A DNA stretch of 64,000 nt from Melioribacteraceae bacterium (GTDB taxonomy: Bacteria; Bacteroidota; Ignavibacteria; Ignavibacteriales; Melioribacteraceae), in assembly GCA_021740785.1 (NCBI GenBank), contig JAIOZI010000014.1:23852-87851 (forward strand), written 5' to 3'. Both the position numbers and the translations under genes were made by a program. The notes under the pieces are model-generated. The model was given only the letters and a program-made list of their open reading frames with translations. It had not been told where the DNA came from and did no database searches. Shown piece after piece: positions 1-7,583 of this stretch; position 1 is the stretch's first letter; every line of letters begins with the position of its first letter.

Positions 1-1
1 C

Positions 2-451
2 CTAATCTCTAGACTCTATTTGGGAAGTTTCCCGTTTCCTAATGCTACTCCTTTTGATGACTTTACATTAGTTCAGATTCTAGCCGGACTTTCGGCGGTT
101 ATCGGACATATTTGGACAGTATTTGCCGGGTTTAAAGGTGGGAAAGGTATTGCTACTGCTCTAGGTTTTTTACTTACATTAGTAACTGTAGATATGCTTT
201 TAGCTCTAGCGGTATTTTTTATTGTTGTAACTATTTCAAGATATATATCTTTAGGTTCACTGGCTGCTGCTGTTTCAATTCCTTTAATAATGGTTGTACG
301 TGAAAATATATTCGGTGTTAATATTCAGGGGTATCATACAATTTTGCCCTTTATCATAACACTTTCATTACTCGTCATTTATACACACAGAAAAAATGTA
401 ATCCGTTTACTTAACGGTGACGAAAGTAAGTTATCATTCAAAAAGAAATAA
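2..451 (+). CDS. plsY: Glycerol-3-phosphate acyltransferase PlsY (5' end outside window)
   Basis: PlsY transfers an acyl group from acyl-phosphate to glycerol-3-phosphate in the inner membrane, the first step of phospholipid synthesis. The reading frame is open to the window edge, so the N-terminus is missing; about 150 residues remain of a family usually near 200. The stretch GHIWTVFAGFKGGKGIATA matches the conserved PlsY block with the FKGGKG glycerol-phosphate loop. Several hydrophobic membrane segments follow. The end, THRKNVIRLLNGDE, is the usual PlsY C-terminus. The next gene, gpsA, makes its substrate and begins about 12 bases later, so the two probably form an operon. A TTG at position 20 lies inside the conserved protein and is not the start. 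Confidence 0.95.
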   Translation, partial: LISRLYLGSFPFPNATPFDDFTLVQILAGLSAVIGHIWTVFAGFKGGKGIATALGFLLTLVTVDMLLALAVFFIVVTISRYISLGSLAAAVSIPLIMVVRENIFGVNIQGYHTILPFIITLSLLVIYTHRKNVIRLLNGDESKLSFKKK

Positions 452-463
452 ATTTAATTGCAT

Positions 464-1468
464 ATGAGAATCTCAGTTTTAGGCGCAGGCGGTTGGGGAA
501 CGACTTTAGCTATACTTTTACATTATAACGGTCACCAGGTAACTCTCTGGGAATATAAAAAACATTATGCAAAGACTCTCCGGAAGACCAGAGAGAATAA
601 GATGTACCTTCCAAATGTCGCCATTCCTGATGAAATTGAAATCACTCCTGATCTTGAAGATGCATGTACAAAACAACACATGATTATTGTTGCGATCCCG
701 ACTCAATTTATTCGAAGCGTTTTAAAACAAACAACAAAATTGAATTTCAGCGATACAACTTTTGTAAGTGTTTCGAAAGGAATTGAAAAAGATACGCTGC
801 TGACGGTTTCAAAAATAATTAAAGATGTTTTACCGGATATTGATGAGAATAATATCGGGGTATTGTCCGGACCAAGCCATGCCGAAGAGGTTTCTAAAAA
901 GATACCCACGGCTGTAGTTGCAGCTGCCCCGGATGAATTAACGGCAAAAAATATTCAAGCTGCTTTTATGACTTCTTATCTTCGAGTATATTCATCAACT
1001 GATATTGTTGGTGTTGAACTCGGGGGAGCATTGAAAAACGTAATCGCAATAGGTGCAGGTATTGTTGATGGCGCCGGGTTCGGTGATAATACCAAAGCCG
1101 CAATTATGACCAGGGGTATTGCGGAAATATCGCGACTCGGAATATCCTTCGGTGCACAGCCCGAAACTTTCGCAGGTCTCTCCGGGATGGGTGACTTAAT
1201 CGTGACATGTATGAGCCGGCACAGCAGAAACCGGTTTGTGGGTGAACAAGTTGGCAAAGGTAATAAACTGAAACAAGTGCTCAAAGCTATGAACATGGTT
1301 GCAGAAGGTGTAGAAACATGCCGGTCAGTTGTTGAACTTGCCGGAAGAAATCATGTTGAAACTCCTATAGCTAATGCAGTTTACAAAATACTTTTTAATG
1401 AAGTCGATCCGAATAAAGCAACTTATGAATTGATGACGCGAGAAATAAAATCCGAATTAGATATTTAA
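464..1468 (+). CDS. gpsA: NAD(P)H-dependent glycerol-3-phosphate dehydrogenase
   Basis: GpsA reduces dihydroxyacetone phosphate to sn-glycerol-3-phosphate, the backbone for phospholipids. The 334-residue protein begins with the Rossmann motif GAGGWGTTLA. It also has the LSGPSHAEEV block, ELGGALKNVIAIGAG with the family's catalytic lysine, and GLSGMGDLIVTC in the C-terminal helical domain. Length is normal. I place the start at the ATG at 464, directly before the nucleotide-binding strand; a TTG two codons upstream (458) is also open. No strong Shine-Dalgarno is visible. It follows plsY on the same strand, so one transcript may supply both the substrate and the first acyltransferase. Confidence 0.95.
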   Translation: MRISVLGAGGWGTTLAILLHYNGHQVTLWEYKKHYAKTLRKTRENKMYLPNVAIPDEIEITPDLEDACTKQHMIIVAIPTQFIRSVLKQTTKLNFSDTTFVSVSKGIEKDTLLTVSKIIKDVLPDIDENNIGVLSGPSHAEEVSKKIPTAVVAAAPDELTAKNIQAAFMTSYLRVYSSTDIVGVELGGALKNVIAIGAGIVDGAGFGDNTKAAIMTRGIAEISRLGISFGAQPETFAGLSGMGDLIVTCMSRHSRNRFVGEQVGKGNKLKQVLKAMNMVAEGVETCRSVVELAGRNHVETPIANAVYKILFNEVDPNKATYELMTREIKSELDI

Positions 1469-1499
1469 CCTTTCGTTTTTCACTCACTATGCTTTTCTT

Positions 1500-1507
1500 T
1501 ATATTCC
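1500..1507 (+). promoter_or_regulatory. Possible -7 promoter element of recG
   Basis: TATATTCC lies 39 bases upstream of the recG ATG, inside the 12-mer TTTCTTTATATT. The same 12-mer recurs at about the same distance before the ATP-grasp gene at 3835. It resembles the Bacteroidota -7 element TAnnTTTG with two mismatches. No clear TTG lies at the expected -33 position, so this is tentative. Confidence 0.25.
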
Positions 1508-1538
1508 TACAAGCAATCTTTACTTTTTGATTTTAATT

Positions 1539-3713
1539 ATGCAATCAAATTTAGATCAACCTGTTCAATATCTAAAATCGGTAGGACCTAAAAGAGCGGA
1601 GTCTTTTCGTAAAGTAGGCATCACAACGATTCGTGATTTATTATTTTACTTCCCGACCCGCTACCTTGATAGGTCTACCATCTTAACATCTTCCAAAGTG
1701 ATCCAATACTTAAGCAGCGATTATGCAGGTGAAGTTACGATTATTGGAAGCGTAATCGATAAAGAGAAAATTCGATATGGCAAAAGACAATTATTCAAAG
1801 TCAGGATGAGGGATTCACAAGGATTTTTTGAATGTGTCTGGTTTCAAGGAATTAAATATTTCACCAATTTATTTAATATTGGTGAGTACTTTGCTATTTC
1901 AGCCAAACCTGTAATCACTAAGTACGGGCATCTCCAATTTGTGCATCCGGATTTTGATAAACTAAACGATTCCGAATCCCAAGAATTTCTTAACACCGGT
2001 AAAATTATTCCTCATTACCCTCTTAGCAAGGAGTTGAGAGATGTAAAGCTGGGTGACCTTAGTTTAAGAAGAATAATCAGTTCAGCAGTGGAAATGTATG
2101 TATCCGAATTGGGGGAAACTTTACCGGAATGGTTTATTGAAAAGCATTCAATACCGGGTATTGTTTTTTCTATTAAAAATATTCACTTCCCCGAAAATTC
2201 CGAGCAGTTAAAAAATGCAATTACAAGATTCAAAATAGAAGAACTTTTCTACCTAGAAATATTAATCGCATTAAGAAAAAAGAGAATAAAAGCAAAAAAT
2301 TTAGGAATCAAATTCAGCGTTGATCCAGGCCCGGTAAAAAAAATTCTTGCGGCGCTACCTTTTGATTTGACATCTGATCAATTGAAGGTTCTACATGAAA
2401 TTCGTGTAGATATGGAATCCGAAGAAAGTATGAATAGATTGCTTCAAGGAGATGTGGGAAGCGGGAAAACTATTGTCGCTCTAATCGCAATGATTATTGC
2501 TGTTTCAAATGGTTTTCAAGCTGCACTTATGGTTCCGACAGAAATTCTTGCAGATCAGCACTTTAAAACTATATCCAAACTACTGAAGAATTTTGATTAT
2601 AAAATTAACTTAGTTATTGGCGGGCAGAAAAAAAGCGACCGGGATAAAAACTTAAAGGATATTTTAAGTCAAAGCAACCTAATCATAGGAACGCACGCTT
2701 TATTTGAGCAGACAGTTAATTTCAAAAATCTAGGCTTGGTTATAATTGATGAACAGCATAGATTCGGTGTTGCACAAAGAGCCGGACTTATTATGAAAGG
2801 AAAAAGACCTGACGTTATTATCATGACCGCTACTCCAATACCGCGCACAATGTCTTTAACGGTTTACGGTGACTTGGATGTATCAACAATTAAAGAAAAA
2901 CCTCAAAACAGGAAATCAATCAAGACAAAAGTAGTAGCTGAAAAAAGTCTTCCGGAAGTTTTTAATTATATAGTTGAAAACAGTCGAAAAGGTTTTCAAT
3001 CTTTCATTGTTTATCCGCTTGTTGAAGAATCTGAGAAACTGGAACTTAAAGCTGCGGAAACTTATTACGAAAAATTGAAATCAACTTTCTTGAAAAATAT
3101 TAGTGTCGGATTGCTGCACGGTAAAATGAATTGGAAAGATAAAGAAAAAGTAATGATGGAGTTTGCCGAAGGAAAGTTTGATGTATTAATTTCAACAACA
3201 GTGATTGAAGTCGGCATTGATATACCAAATGCCAACATGATAGTAATAAATGATGCTTTCAGGTTCGGGCTTTCACAACTCCATCAGTTGAGAGGAAGAG
3301 TCGGCAGAAATGATGTTCAATCTTACTGCATACTAGTTACTAAAAATGAATATGCGGTCAAATCTGCTCAATACACATTTGACTTTTCTTATCTCTCAAA
3401 AAGCCAAATTGAAAAGAACAAATCCATTATCCGGTTGAATGCTATGGCTCAATATGATGATGGTTTTAAGCTATCCGAAATTGATCTAAAGCTTCGAGGT
3501 CCCGGAGACATATTCGGAATTAAGCAAAGCGGGTTCCCAGAATTAAAATTTGCAGATATAGTTAATGATGTTGAGTTACTTATAAAAGCAAAGGAAGATG
3601 CTTTCGAATTGATAAAGATTGATCCGGATTTATCCAATCCTCAAAACTCGATTTTAAAAAACATTATTGAAGAAAAGTATAAAGAGAATCTTCATTTTAT
3701 AAACATTGCATAA
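1539..3713 (+). CDS. recG: ATP-dependent DNA helicase RecG
   Basis: RecG is a superfamily 2 helicase that remodels stalled replication forks and branched recombination intermediates. The protein is about 724 residues, normal for the family. In order it shows an N-terminal wedge/OB region beginning YLKSVGPKRAESF, Walker A GDVGSGKTIVAL, the DEQH box (IIDEQHRFG), motif III MTATPIPRT, and motif VI LHQLRGRVGR. A RecG C-terminal region includes LRGPGDIFGIKQSG. The ATG at 1539 is preferred over a TTG four codons upstream because the conserved N-terminus starts right after it. A 70-base spacer with a possible promoter separates it from gpsA, so it is probably transcribed on its own. Confidence 0.96.
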   Translation: MQSNLDQPVQYLKSVGPKRAESFRKVGITTIRDLLFYFPTRYLDRSTILTSSKVIQYLSSDYAGEVTIIGSVIDKEKIRYGKRQLFKVRMRDSQGFFECVWFQGIKYFTNLFNIGEYFAISAKPVITKYGHLQFVHPDFDKLNDSESQEFLNTGKIIPHYPLSKELRDVKLGDLSLRRIISSAVEMYVSELGETLPEWFIEKHSIPGIVFSIKNIHFPENSEQLKNAITRFKIEELFYLEILIALRKKRIKAKNLGIKFSVDPGPVKKILAALPFDLTSDQLKVLHEIRVDMESEESMNRLLQGDVGSGKTIVALIAMIIAVSNGFQAALMVPTEILADQHFKTISKLLKNFDYKINLVIGGQKKSDRDKNLKDILSQSNLIIGTHALFEQTVNFKNLGLVIIDEQHRFGVAQRAGLIMKGKRPDVIIMTATPIPRTMSLTVYGDLDVSTIKEKPQNRKSIKTKVVAEKSLPEVFNYIVENSRKGFQSFIVYPLVEESEKLELKAAETYYEKLKSTFLKNISVGLLHGKMNWKDKEKVMMEFAEGKFDVLISTTVIEVGIDIPNANMIVINDAFRFGLSQLHQLRGRVGRNDVQSYCILVTKNEYAVKSAQYTFDFSYLSKSQIEKNKSIIRLNAMAQYDDGFKLSEIDLKLRGPGDIFGIKQSGFPELKFADIVNDVELLIKAKEDAFELIKIDPDLSNPQNSILKNIIEEKYKENLHFINIA

Positions 3714-3769
3714 ATTTTATTACCGACTAAAAAAAATCTATAACAGTAACAACATTTTTTTTAAGTAAC

Positions 3770-3816
3770 TTATTGCATCTGAAATTTATTTCTTTATATT
3801 GCAATAAATTTTTTTT
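3770..3816 (+). terminator. Inverted repeat with T-run after recG (possible terminator or operator)
   Basis: TTATTGCA (3770-3777) is repeated in inverted form as TGCAATAA (3800-3807) and followed by a run of T (from 3809). This could be a weak AT-rich terminator for recG. It overlaps the proposed promoter of the next gene, so it may instead be an operator. The 22-base loop makes it a poor hairpin. Confidence 0.25.
3773..3802 (+). promoter_or_regulatory. Predicted promoter of the ATP-grasp/KamA cassette
   Basis: TTG (3773-3775), a 19-base spacer and TATATTGC (3795-3802) match the Bacteroidota -33/-7 pattern TTG-N19-TAnnTTTG with one or two mismatches. The -7 box starts 40 bases before the ATG at 3835. 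The four genes that follow overlap or nearly touch, so this is the likely promoter for all of them. Confidence 0.4.
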
Positions 3817-3834
3817 GATAGTTAAAAAGTTTTT

Positions 3835-4893
3835 ATGACTAAAAAACTAGATGTTGTTCTAACTTACAATGCCAAACCGGAAGAGTCCGCAGAAGAACTG
3901 TCCTCAAACATACCTCCCTCTGGAACGCCGGATTTAATTAATGATACTTATGCCGAATGGGATACGTTGGAAACGGTATACGCTATTAGAGATGCGCTTC
4001 AAATAAAGCATGATGTAACAATGATCGAAGCGAACGAAGATGCATATGATAAATTGCGTTCATCCAAACCGGATATAGTTTTCAATTACTCGGAAGGAAT
4101 ATTCGGGCAAAGCAGAGAAGCACAAATTCCTGCTATGTTAGACCTACTTCAAATACCTTATACAGGATCAAGCCCGCTAACATTAACTACATGTTTGGAT
4201 AAAGCAAGGACCAAGGAAATTCTAAGTTACTATAACATTCCCAATCCAAAATTTGTTGTAGTAGAAAATGTTTCCGGTAACGGTTTAATGAATTTGAAGC
4301 TGCCCGTCATGATTAAACCTTTAGCGGAGGGATCAAGCAAAGGAATTTTTAATACATCTTTGATAAGTGAAAAAGAAGAGCTTGTAAATCAACTGACTAG
4401 CAACATAAGTTTTTATAATCAGCCGTTTATTGTAGAAGAATTTCTTCCCGGAAGGGAATTTACAGTTGCAATTTTAGGTAATGGTGATGAAGCAAAGGTA
4501 CTGCCGATTGTTGAATTAAATCTTAATATACTTCCCGCTAATCTTAATCCAATTTATTCCTACGAAGCTAAGTGGATTGTAGACACACGAGATAATCCCT
4601 TAGACATCTTCACCTGTCCAGCAAATATTTCACCCGAGCTTGAATCTCAAATACAGAAAATTGCTCTGCAAACTTATAAGATTTTACGATGTAAAGATTG
4701 GTGTAGAATTGATATCCGTTTAGACGAAAATAATATTCCAAATATTATTGAAGTAAATCCTCTTCCGGGTGTACTGCCCGATCCGGATAATAATTCATGT
4801 TACCCTAAAGCCGCACGAGCAGCAGGATTGTCATTTGATGATATTATTTTAACTGTATTGGAAGCAGCAGCAAAGAGATACGGAATTAAATGA
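3835..4893 (+). CDS. D-Ala-D-Ala ligase-like ATP-grasp ligase, first copy
   Basis: This 352-residue ATP-grasp protein belongs to the D-alanine-D-alanine ligase-like superfamily, which forms peptide-type bonds through an acyl-phosphate. Visible features are PYTGSSPLTLTTCLDKARTK (near 109-127), the ATP-binding IKPLAEGSSKGI (160-171), IVEEFLPGREFTV (199-211), YEAKW (243-247) and the metal-binding R/D...EVNP end (D293, E307, N309). The HGxxGEDG signature of true Ddl is replaced by SEGIFGQSREAQIPA, so the substrate is probably not D-Ala-D-Ala. It is the first gene of a tight four-gene set with a second ATP-grasp (4-base overlap), a GNAT and a KamA enzyme. The real substrate is unknown. A cell-wall Ddl role is unlikely, because there are no mur genes nearby. 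Confidence 0.85.
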   Translation: MTKKLDVVLTYNAKPEESAEELSSNIPPSGTPDLINDTYAEWDTLETVYAIRDALQIKHDVTMIEANEDAYDKLRSSKPDIVFNYSEGIFGQSREAQIPAMLDLLQIPYTGSSPLTLTTCLDKARTKEILSYYNIPNPKFVVVENVSGNGLMNLKLPVMIKPLAEGSSKGIFNTSLISEKEELVNQLTSNISFYNQPFIVEEFLPGREFTVAILGNGDEAKVLPIVELNLNILPANLNPIYSYEAKWIVDTRDNPLDIFTCPANISPELESQIQKIALQTYKILRCKDWCRIDIRLDENNIPNIIEVNPLPGVLPDPDNNSCYPKAARAAGLSFDDIILTVLEAAAKRYGIK

Positions 4894-5945
4894 ACCAAGA
4901 CAAAAAAATATTGGTCTGCTACAACGAACCAGTGAGCATATACGATAACTATACAGGTAAAGCTCCCGGAGAATCAGCGCCTAAAATTGATTTATCTGAA
5001 AATGATTTCATGAATCATCTTGAAGGAATCATTCAATCTTTACGAAAGCAATTTAGTAATGTCGGCAGCCTTGCATTTAATGACCGGGTTTCATCGATTG
5101 TTAACAAAATTTACGAAGAAAACCCTGATGTAATTTTCAATTTCATTGAAGCGATAGAAGGCAATTCGAATTTTGAATTCTGTATTCCGGGTCTGTTCGA
5201 TATACTCGGAATTCAATACACCGGGAATAATGCAACAACACTCGGCAACTGTTTATTTAAAGAAAGAACGAAGCATATACTGAAGGCTCACGGAATAAAC
5301 ACATCCAGATTTCTAATTTTCGAATACAAGAAAAAACCAGAAGAAAAAATGGATCTTAACTTCCCCGTAATCGTTAAACTGGCAAAGGAAGATGCAAGCA
5401 TTGGTATATCAGAGTTATCCGTCGTGCATGACAAACAATCATTAAATCAGAGAATTAATTTTCTCTTTAAGAATTTTTCTCAAGATATTATTGTAGAAGA
5501 ATATATCATCGGCAGAGAATTTAATGTATCTATTTTGGGAAATGAAATCCTCCCTATTTCGGAAATATCATACAGAGGATTACCGAAAGGTTACCCAAAA
5601 ATTGTTACTTATGAAGCTAAGTGGGCACCGGACTCGGTTTATTATAATAATACCAATCCAGTATGCCCCGCTGATATAAACGATACATTAAGGAGAAGAA
5701 TTGAAAATGCTGCCATTGATTCTTACCATGCTCTTGAATGCAGGGATTATGCACGAGTAGATATTAGATTGAAAAAGAACAGTATTCCGTATGTAATTGA
5801 AGTGAATCCTAATCCTGATTTATCAAGTGATGCAGGATTTGCCAATTCCGCTTCGGCAGCCGGAATTTCTTATGATGAACTTTTGGCAAGAATAGCAGGC
5901 TATGCAATAAATCGGCAAATAAATGATAAGAAAGCTGCAGGCTGA
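4890..5945 (+). CDS. D-Ala-D-Ala ligase-like ATP-grasp ligase, second copy
   Basis: This 351-residue protein is a diverged tandem relative of the preceding gene, and its start overlaps the upstream stop in ATGA. Shared features include YTGNNATTLGNCLFKERTK (near 110-128), YEAKW (241-245), IVEEYIIGREFNVSILG and the metal-binding end RVDIRL...VIEVNPNP (D291, E304, N306). The ATP-binding loop reads VKLAKEDASIGI, so the Ser-Ser-Lys of the first copy has become Ala-Ser-Ile; the two copies probably handle different substrates or act in sequence. The Ddl GEDG motif is absent here too. Translational coupling to both neighbours suggests fixed stoichiometry in one pathway. The substrate cannot be told from sequence. 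Confidence 0.85.
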   Translation: MNQDKKILVCYNEPVSIYDNYTGKAPGESAPKIDLSENDFMNHLEGIIQSLRKQFSNVGSLAFNDRVSSIVNKIYEENPDVIFNFIEAIEGNSNFEFCIPGLFDILGIQYTGNNATTLGNCLFKERTKHILKAHGINTSRFLIFEYKKKPEEKMDLNFPVIVKLAKEDASIGISELSVVHDKQSLNQRINFLFKNFSQDIIVEEYIIGREFNVSILGNEILPISEISYRGLPKGYPKIVTYEAKWAPDSVYYNNTNPVCPADINDTLRRRIENAAIDSYHALECRDYARVDIRLKKNSIPYVIEVNPNPDLSSDAGFANSASAAGISYDELLARIAGYAINRQINDKKAAG

Positions 5946-6396
5946 GGACAGGACTCAGTTAATAAACATAATAAATGAGATAAAGATTTTTTCAACCGAA
6001 GAAAAAAATATTGCGGTTGAATTAATTGACGAAGCTTTACTGTATCAAGGTGAAGATAATTATAATATATTTGTAATAGTTGATAATGAAAAAATTGTTG
6101 GTTACCATTGCATTGGTAAAAGATCTTTAACTGATGGTGTTTATGATTTATATTGGATTGTTGTTAAAGAATCTGAACAGGGAAAACAAATAGGGACAAA
6201 ATTATTAAATCATGCTGAAGAGTTTGTTCGAATGAATAACGGTCGATGGTTATTAGCAGAAACCTCATCGATTGAAAGTTATGACAAAACAAGAAATTTC
6301 TATTTTAGAAATAATTACTCAGTAGTTGCCCAAATAAATGATTTTTATCAATTGGGAAATAATTTAATAGTATTCGGGAAGTATATAAAAATATAA
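5923..6396 (+). CDS. GNAT family N-acetyltransferase
   Basis: This 157-residue protein has the GNAT fold, which normally moves an acetyl group from acetyl-CoA to an amine. The strand-loop-helix QGKQIGTKLLNHAEEF (near 84-99) fits acetyl-CoA motif A, and the end has the FYFRNNYSVV segment typical of GNAT motif B. The ATG at 5923 overlaps the ATP-grasp gene by 23 bases; no better start fits. The next gene, a lysine 2,3-aminomutase-type enzyme, begins 11 bases later. In methanogens and Bacillus, KamA-type AblA pairs with a GNAT, AblB, to make N-epsilon-acetyl-beta-lysine. AblB is much longer (roughly 270 residues), so this is at best a functional analogue. The substrate is inferred from context only. 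Confidence 0.85.
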   Translation: MIRKLQAEDRTQLINIINEIKIFSTEEKNIAVELIDEALLYQGEDNYNIFVIVDNEKIVGYHCIGKRSLTDGVYDLYWIVVKESEQGKQIGTKLLNHAEEFVRMNNGRWLLAETSSIESYDKTRNFYFRNNYSVVAQINDFYQLGNNLIVFGKYIKI

Positions 6397-6407
6397 AGGG
6401 CTTTTCA

Positions 6408-7583
6408 ATGGAACATTGGCAGCAATTGATCAGGGATAGTGTACACACTGTTGATCAACTGGTTGAACGTTTTAATCTCGATAAAGAGGTTGCCGGTAAA
6501 TTAGACGAGTATTTTCAAGCGAGGATCAATCCATATTATCTCAGCTTAATTAGATATCCCGGTGATCCTATTTGGCTTCAGTGCGTACCCGACTCATTGG
6601 AATTGGATGACTTAGAAGGCTTAGAAGATCCTTTAAATGAGGATGAAATGAGTCCGGTTCCAAACATAACACATAGATATCCTGACAGAGTTTTATTCTT
6701 AGTTACAAGTCAATGCGGGATGTACTGCAGATTTTGTACTAGGAAAAGAAAAGTGGGCGACTATGAAAAGATTTCAATGAAATCTTTGGAATCCGCTTTT
6801 AACTATATTGAAAAAAATAAAAAAATTCGTGATATAATCTTATCCGGCGGAGATCCATTGATGCTTACGGATTTTATGCTCGAAAAGATATTGAAGCGCT
6901 TAAGAGAAATAGAACATGTCGAAATTATCCGCCTCGGGACTAAGATGCCCTGTGTTCTTCCACAGCGAATAACTCCTGAACTTGTAAAAATGTTAAAAAA
7001 GTATCACCCGATTTATATCAATACTCACTTTAATCATCCATGGGAAATTACGGAAGAAAGTACCAAAGCATGCGAGATGCTGATCAATGCAGGCTGCCCG
7101 GTAAATAACCAGGCTGTTTTAATGAAAGGCGTAAATGATAATGCTGAAGTAATGAGAGAACTTTTACTGAAGCTTCTCAAAATTAGAGTTAGACCTTATT
7201 ACTTATTTATGGCTGATGAAACAAAGGGAACTGCTCATTTCAAAACATCAATTTCCAAAGGATTGGAAATAATGGATAAACTCAGAGGTCACATAAGCGG
7301 CATGGCAATTCCACATTTTATGATTGATGCTCCGGGCGGTGGCGGGAAAATTCCTCTGCTGCCAAAGTATGTGCTGCATCATGATCCCGAGAAAATAATA
7401 CTTCGAAATTATCAGCATGATGTTTACTTATATAACGATATGCCGGGGAAACCAGAAGAAGAACAAAAAAATAAAATTTTGGTTGAAATTTCTGATAAGA
7501 AAAATGGAAACTCTACTAAGCCAAAAAACTTCAAAGAAACTGAGAAAATATCCATTCCGGAATTTGAGGTGAAAGAGAATTAA
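6408..7583 (+). CDS. kamA: KamA-type radical SAM aminomutase (probable lysine 2,3-aminomutase)
   Basis: Lysine 2,3-aminomutase converts L-lysine to beta-lysine using a 4Fe-4S cluster, SAM and pyridoxal phosphate. The 391-residue protein has the radical SAM cluster motif CGMYCRFC (C103, C107, C110), SGGDP (146-150) and the PLP-lysine loop APGGGGK (K314). D270 and D307 align with the two aspartates that hold the lysine side-chain amine in clostridial LAM, with the same 37-residue spacing; glutamate 2,3-aminomutases have other residues there. The last ~45 residues form a charged, low-complexity tail. It is the fourth gene of the ATP-grasp/GNAT cassette, so beta-lysine may feed acetylation or ligation. 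EpmB (EF-P modification) is an alternative, but no epmA is nearby. Confidence 0.9.
   Translation: MEHWQQLIRDSVHTVDQLVERFNLDKEVAGKLDEYFQARINPYYLSLIRYPGDPIWLQCVPDSLELDDLEGLEDPLNEDEMSPVPNITHRYPDRVLFLVTSQCGMYCRFCTRKRKVGDYEKISMKSLESAFNYIEKNKKIRDIILSGGDPLMLTDFMLEKILKRLREIEHVEIIRLGTKMPCVLPQRITPELVKMLKKYHPIYINTHFNHPWEITEESTKACEMLINAGCPVNNQAVLMKGVNDNAEVMRELLLKLLKIRVRPYYLFMADETKGTAHFKTSISKGLEIMDKLRGHISGMAIPHFMIDAPGGGGKIPLLPKYVLHHDPEKIILRNYQHDVYLYNDMPGKPEEEQKNKILVEISDKKNGNSTKPKNFKETEKISIPEFEVKEN

Noticed and set aside
976..1296. - strand open frame of 106 codons
   Set aside because: Antisense to the conserved core of gpsA; its Pro/Ser-rich product is a shadow.
3835..5945. Cell-wall D-Ala-D-Ala ligase or vancomycin-resistance ligase
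   Set aside because: The GEDG signature is missing in both copies, and no mur, vanH or vanX genes are near.
6408..7583. EF-P modification system (EpmB)
   Set aside because: No epmA or efp gene is adjacent, and the protein has the full LAM-like lysine-binding aspartates and extra length.
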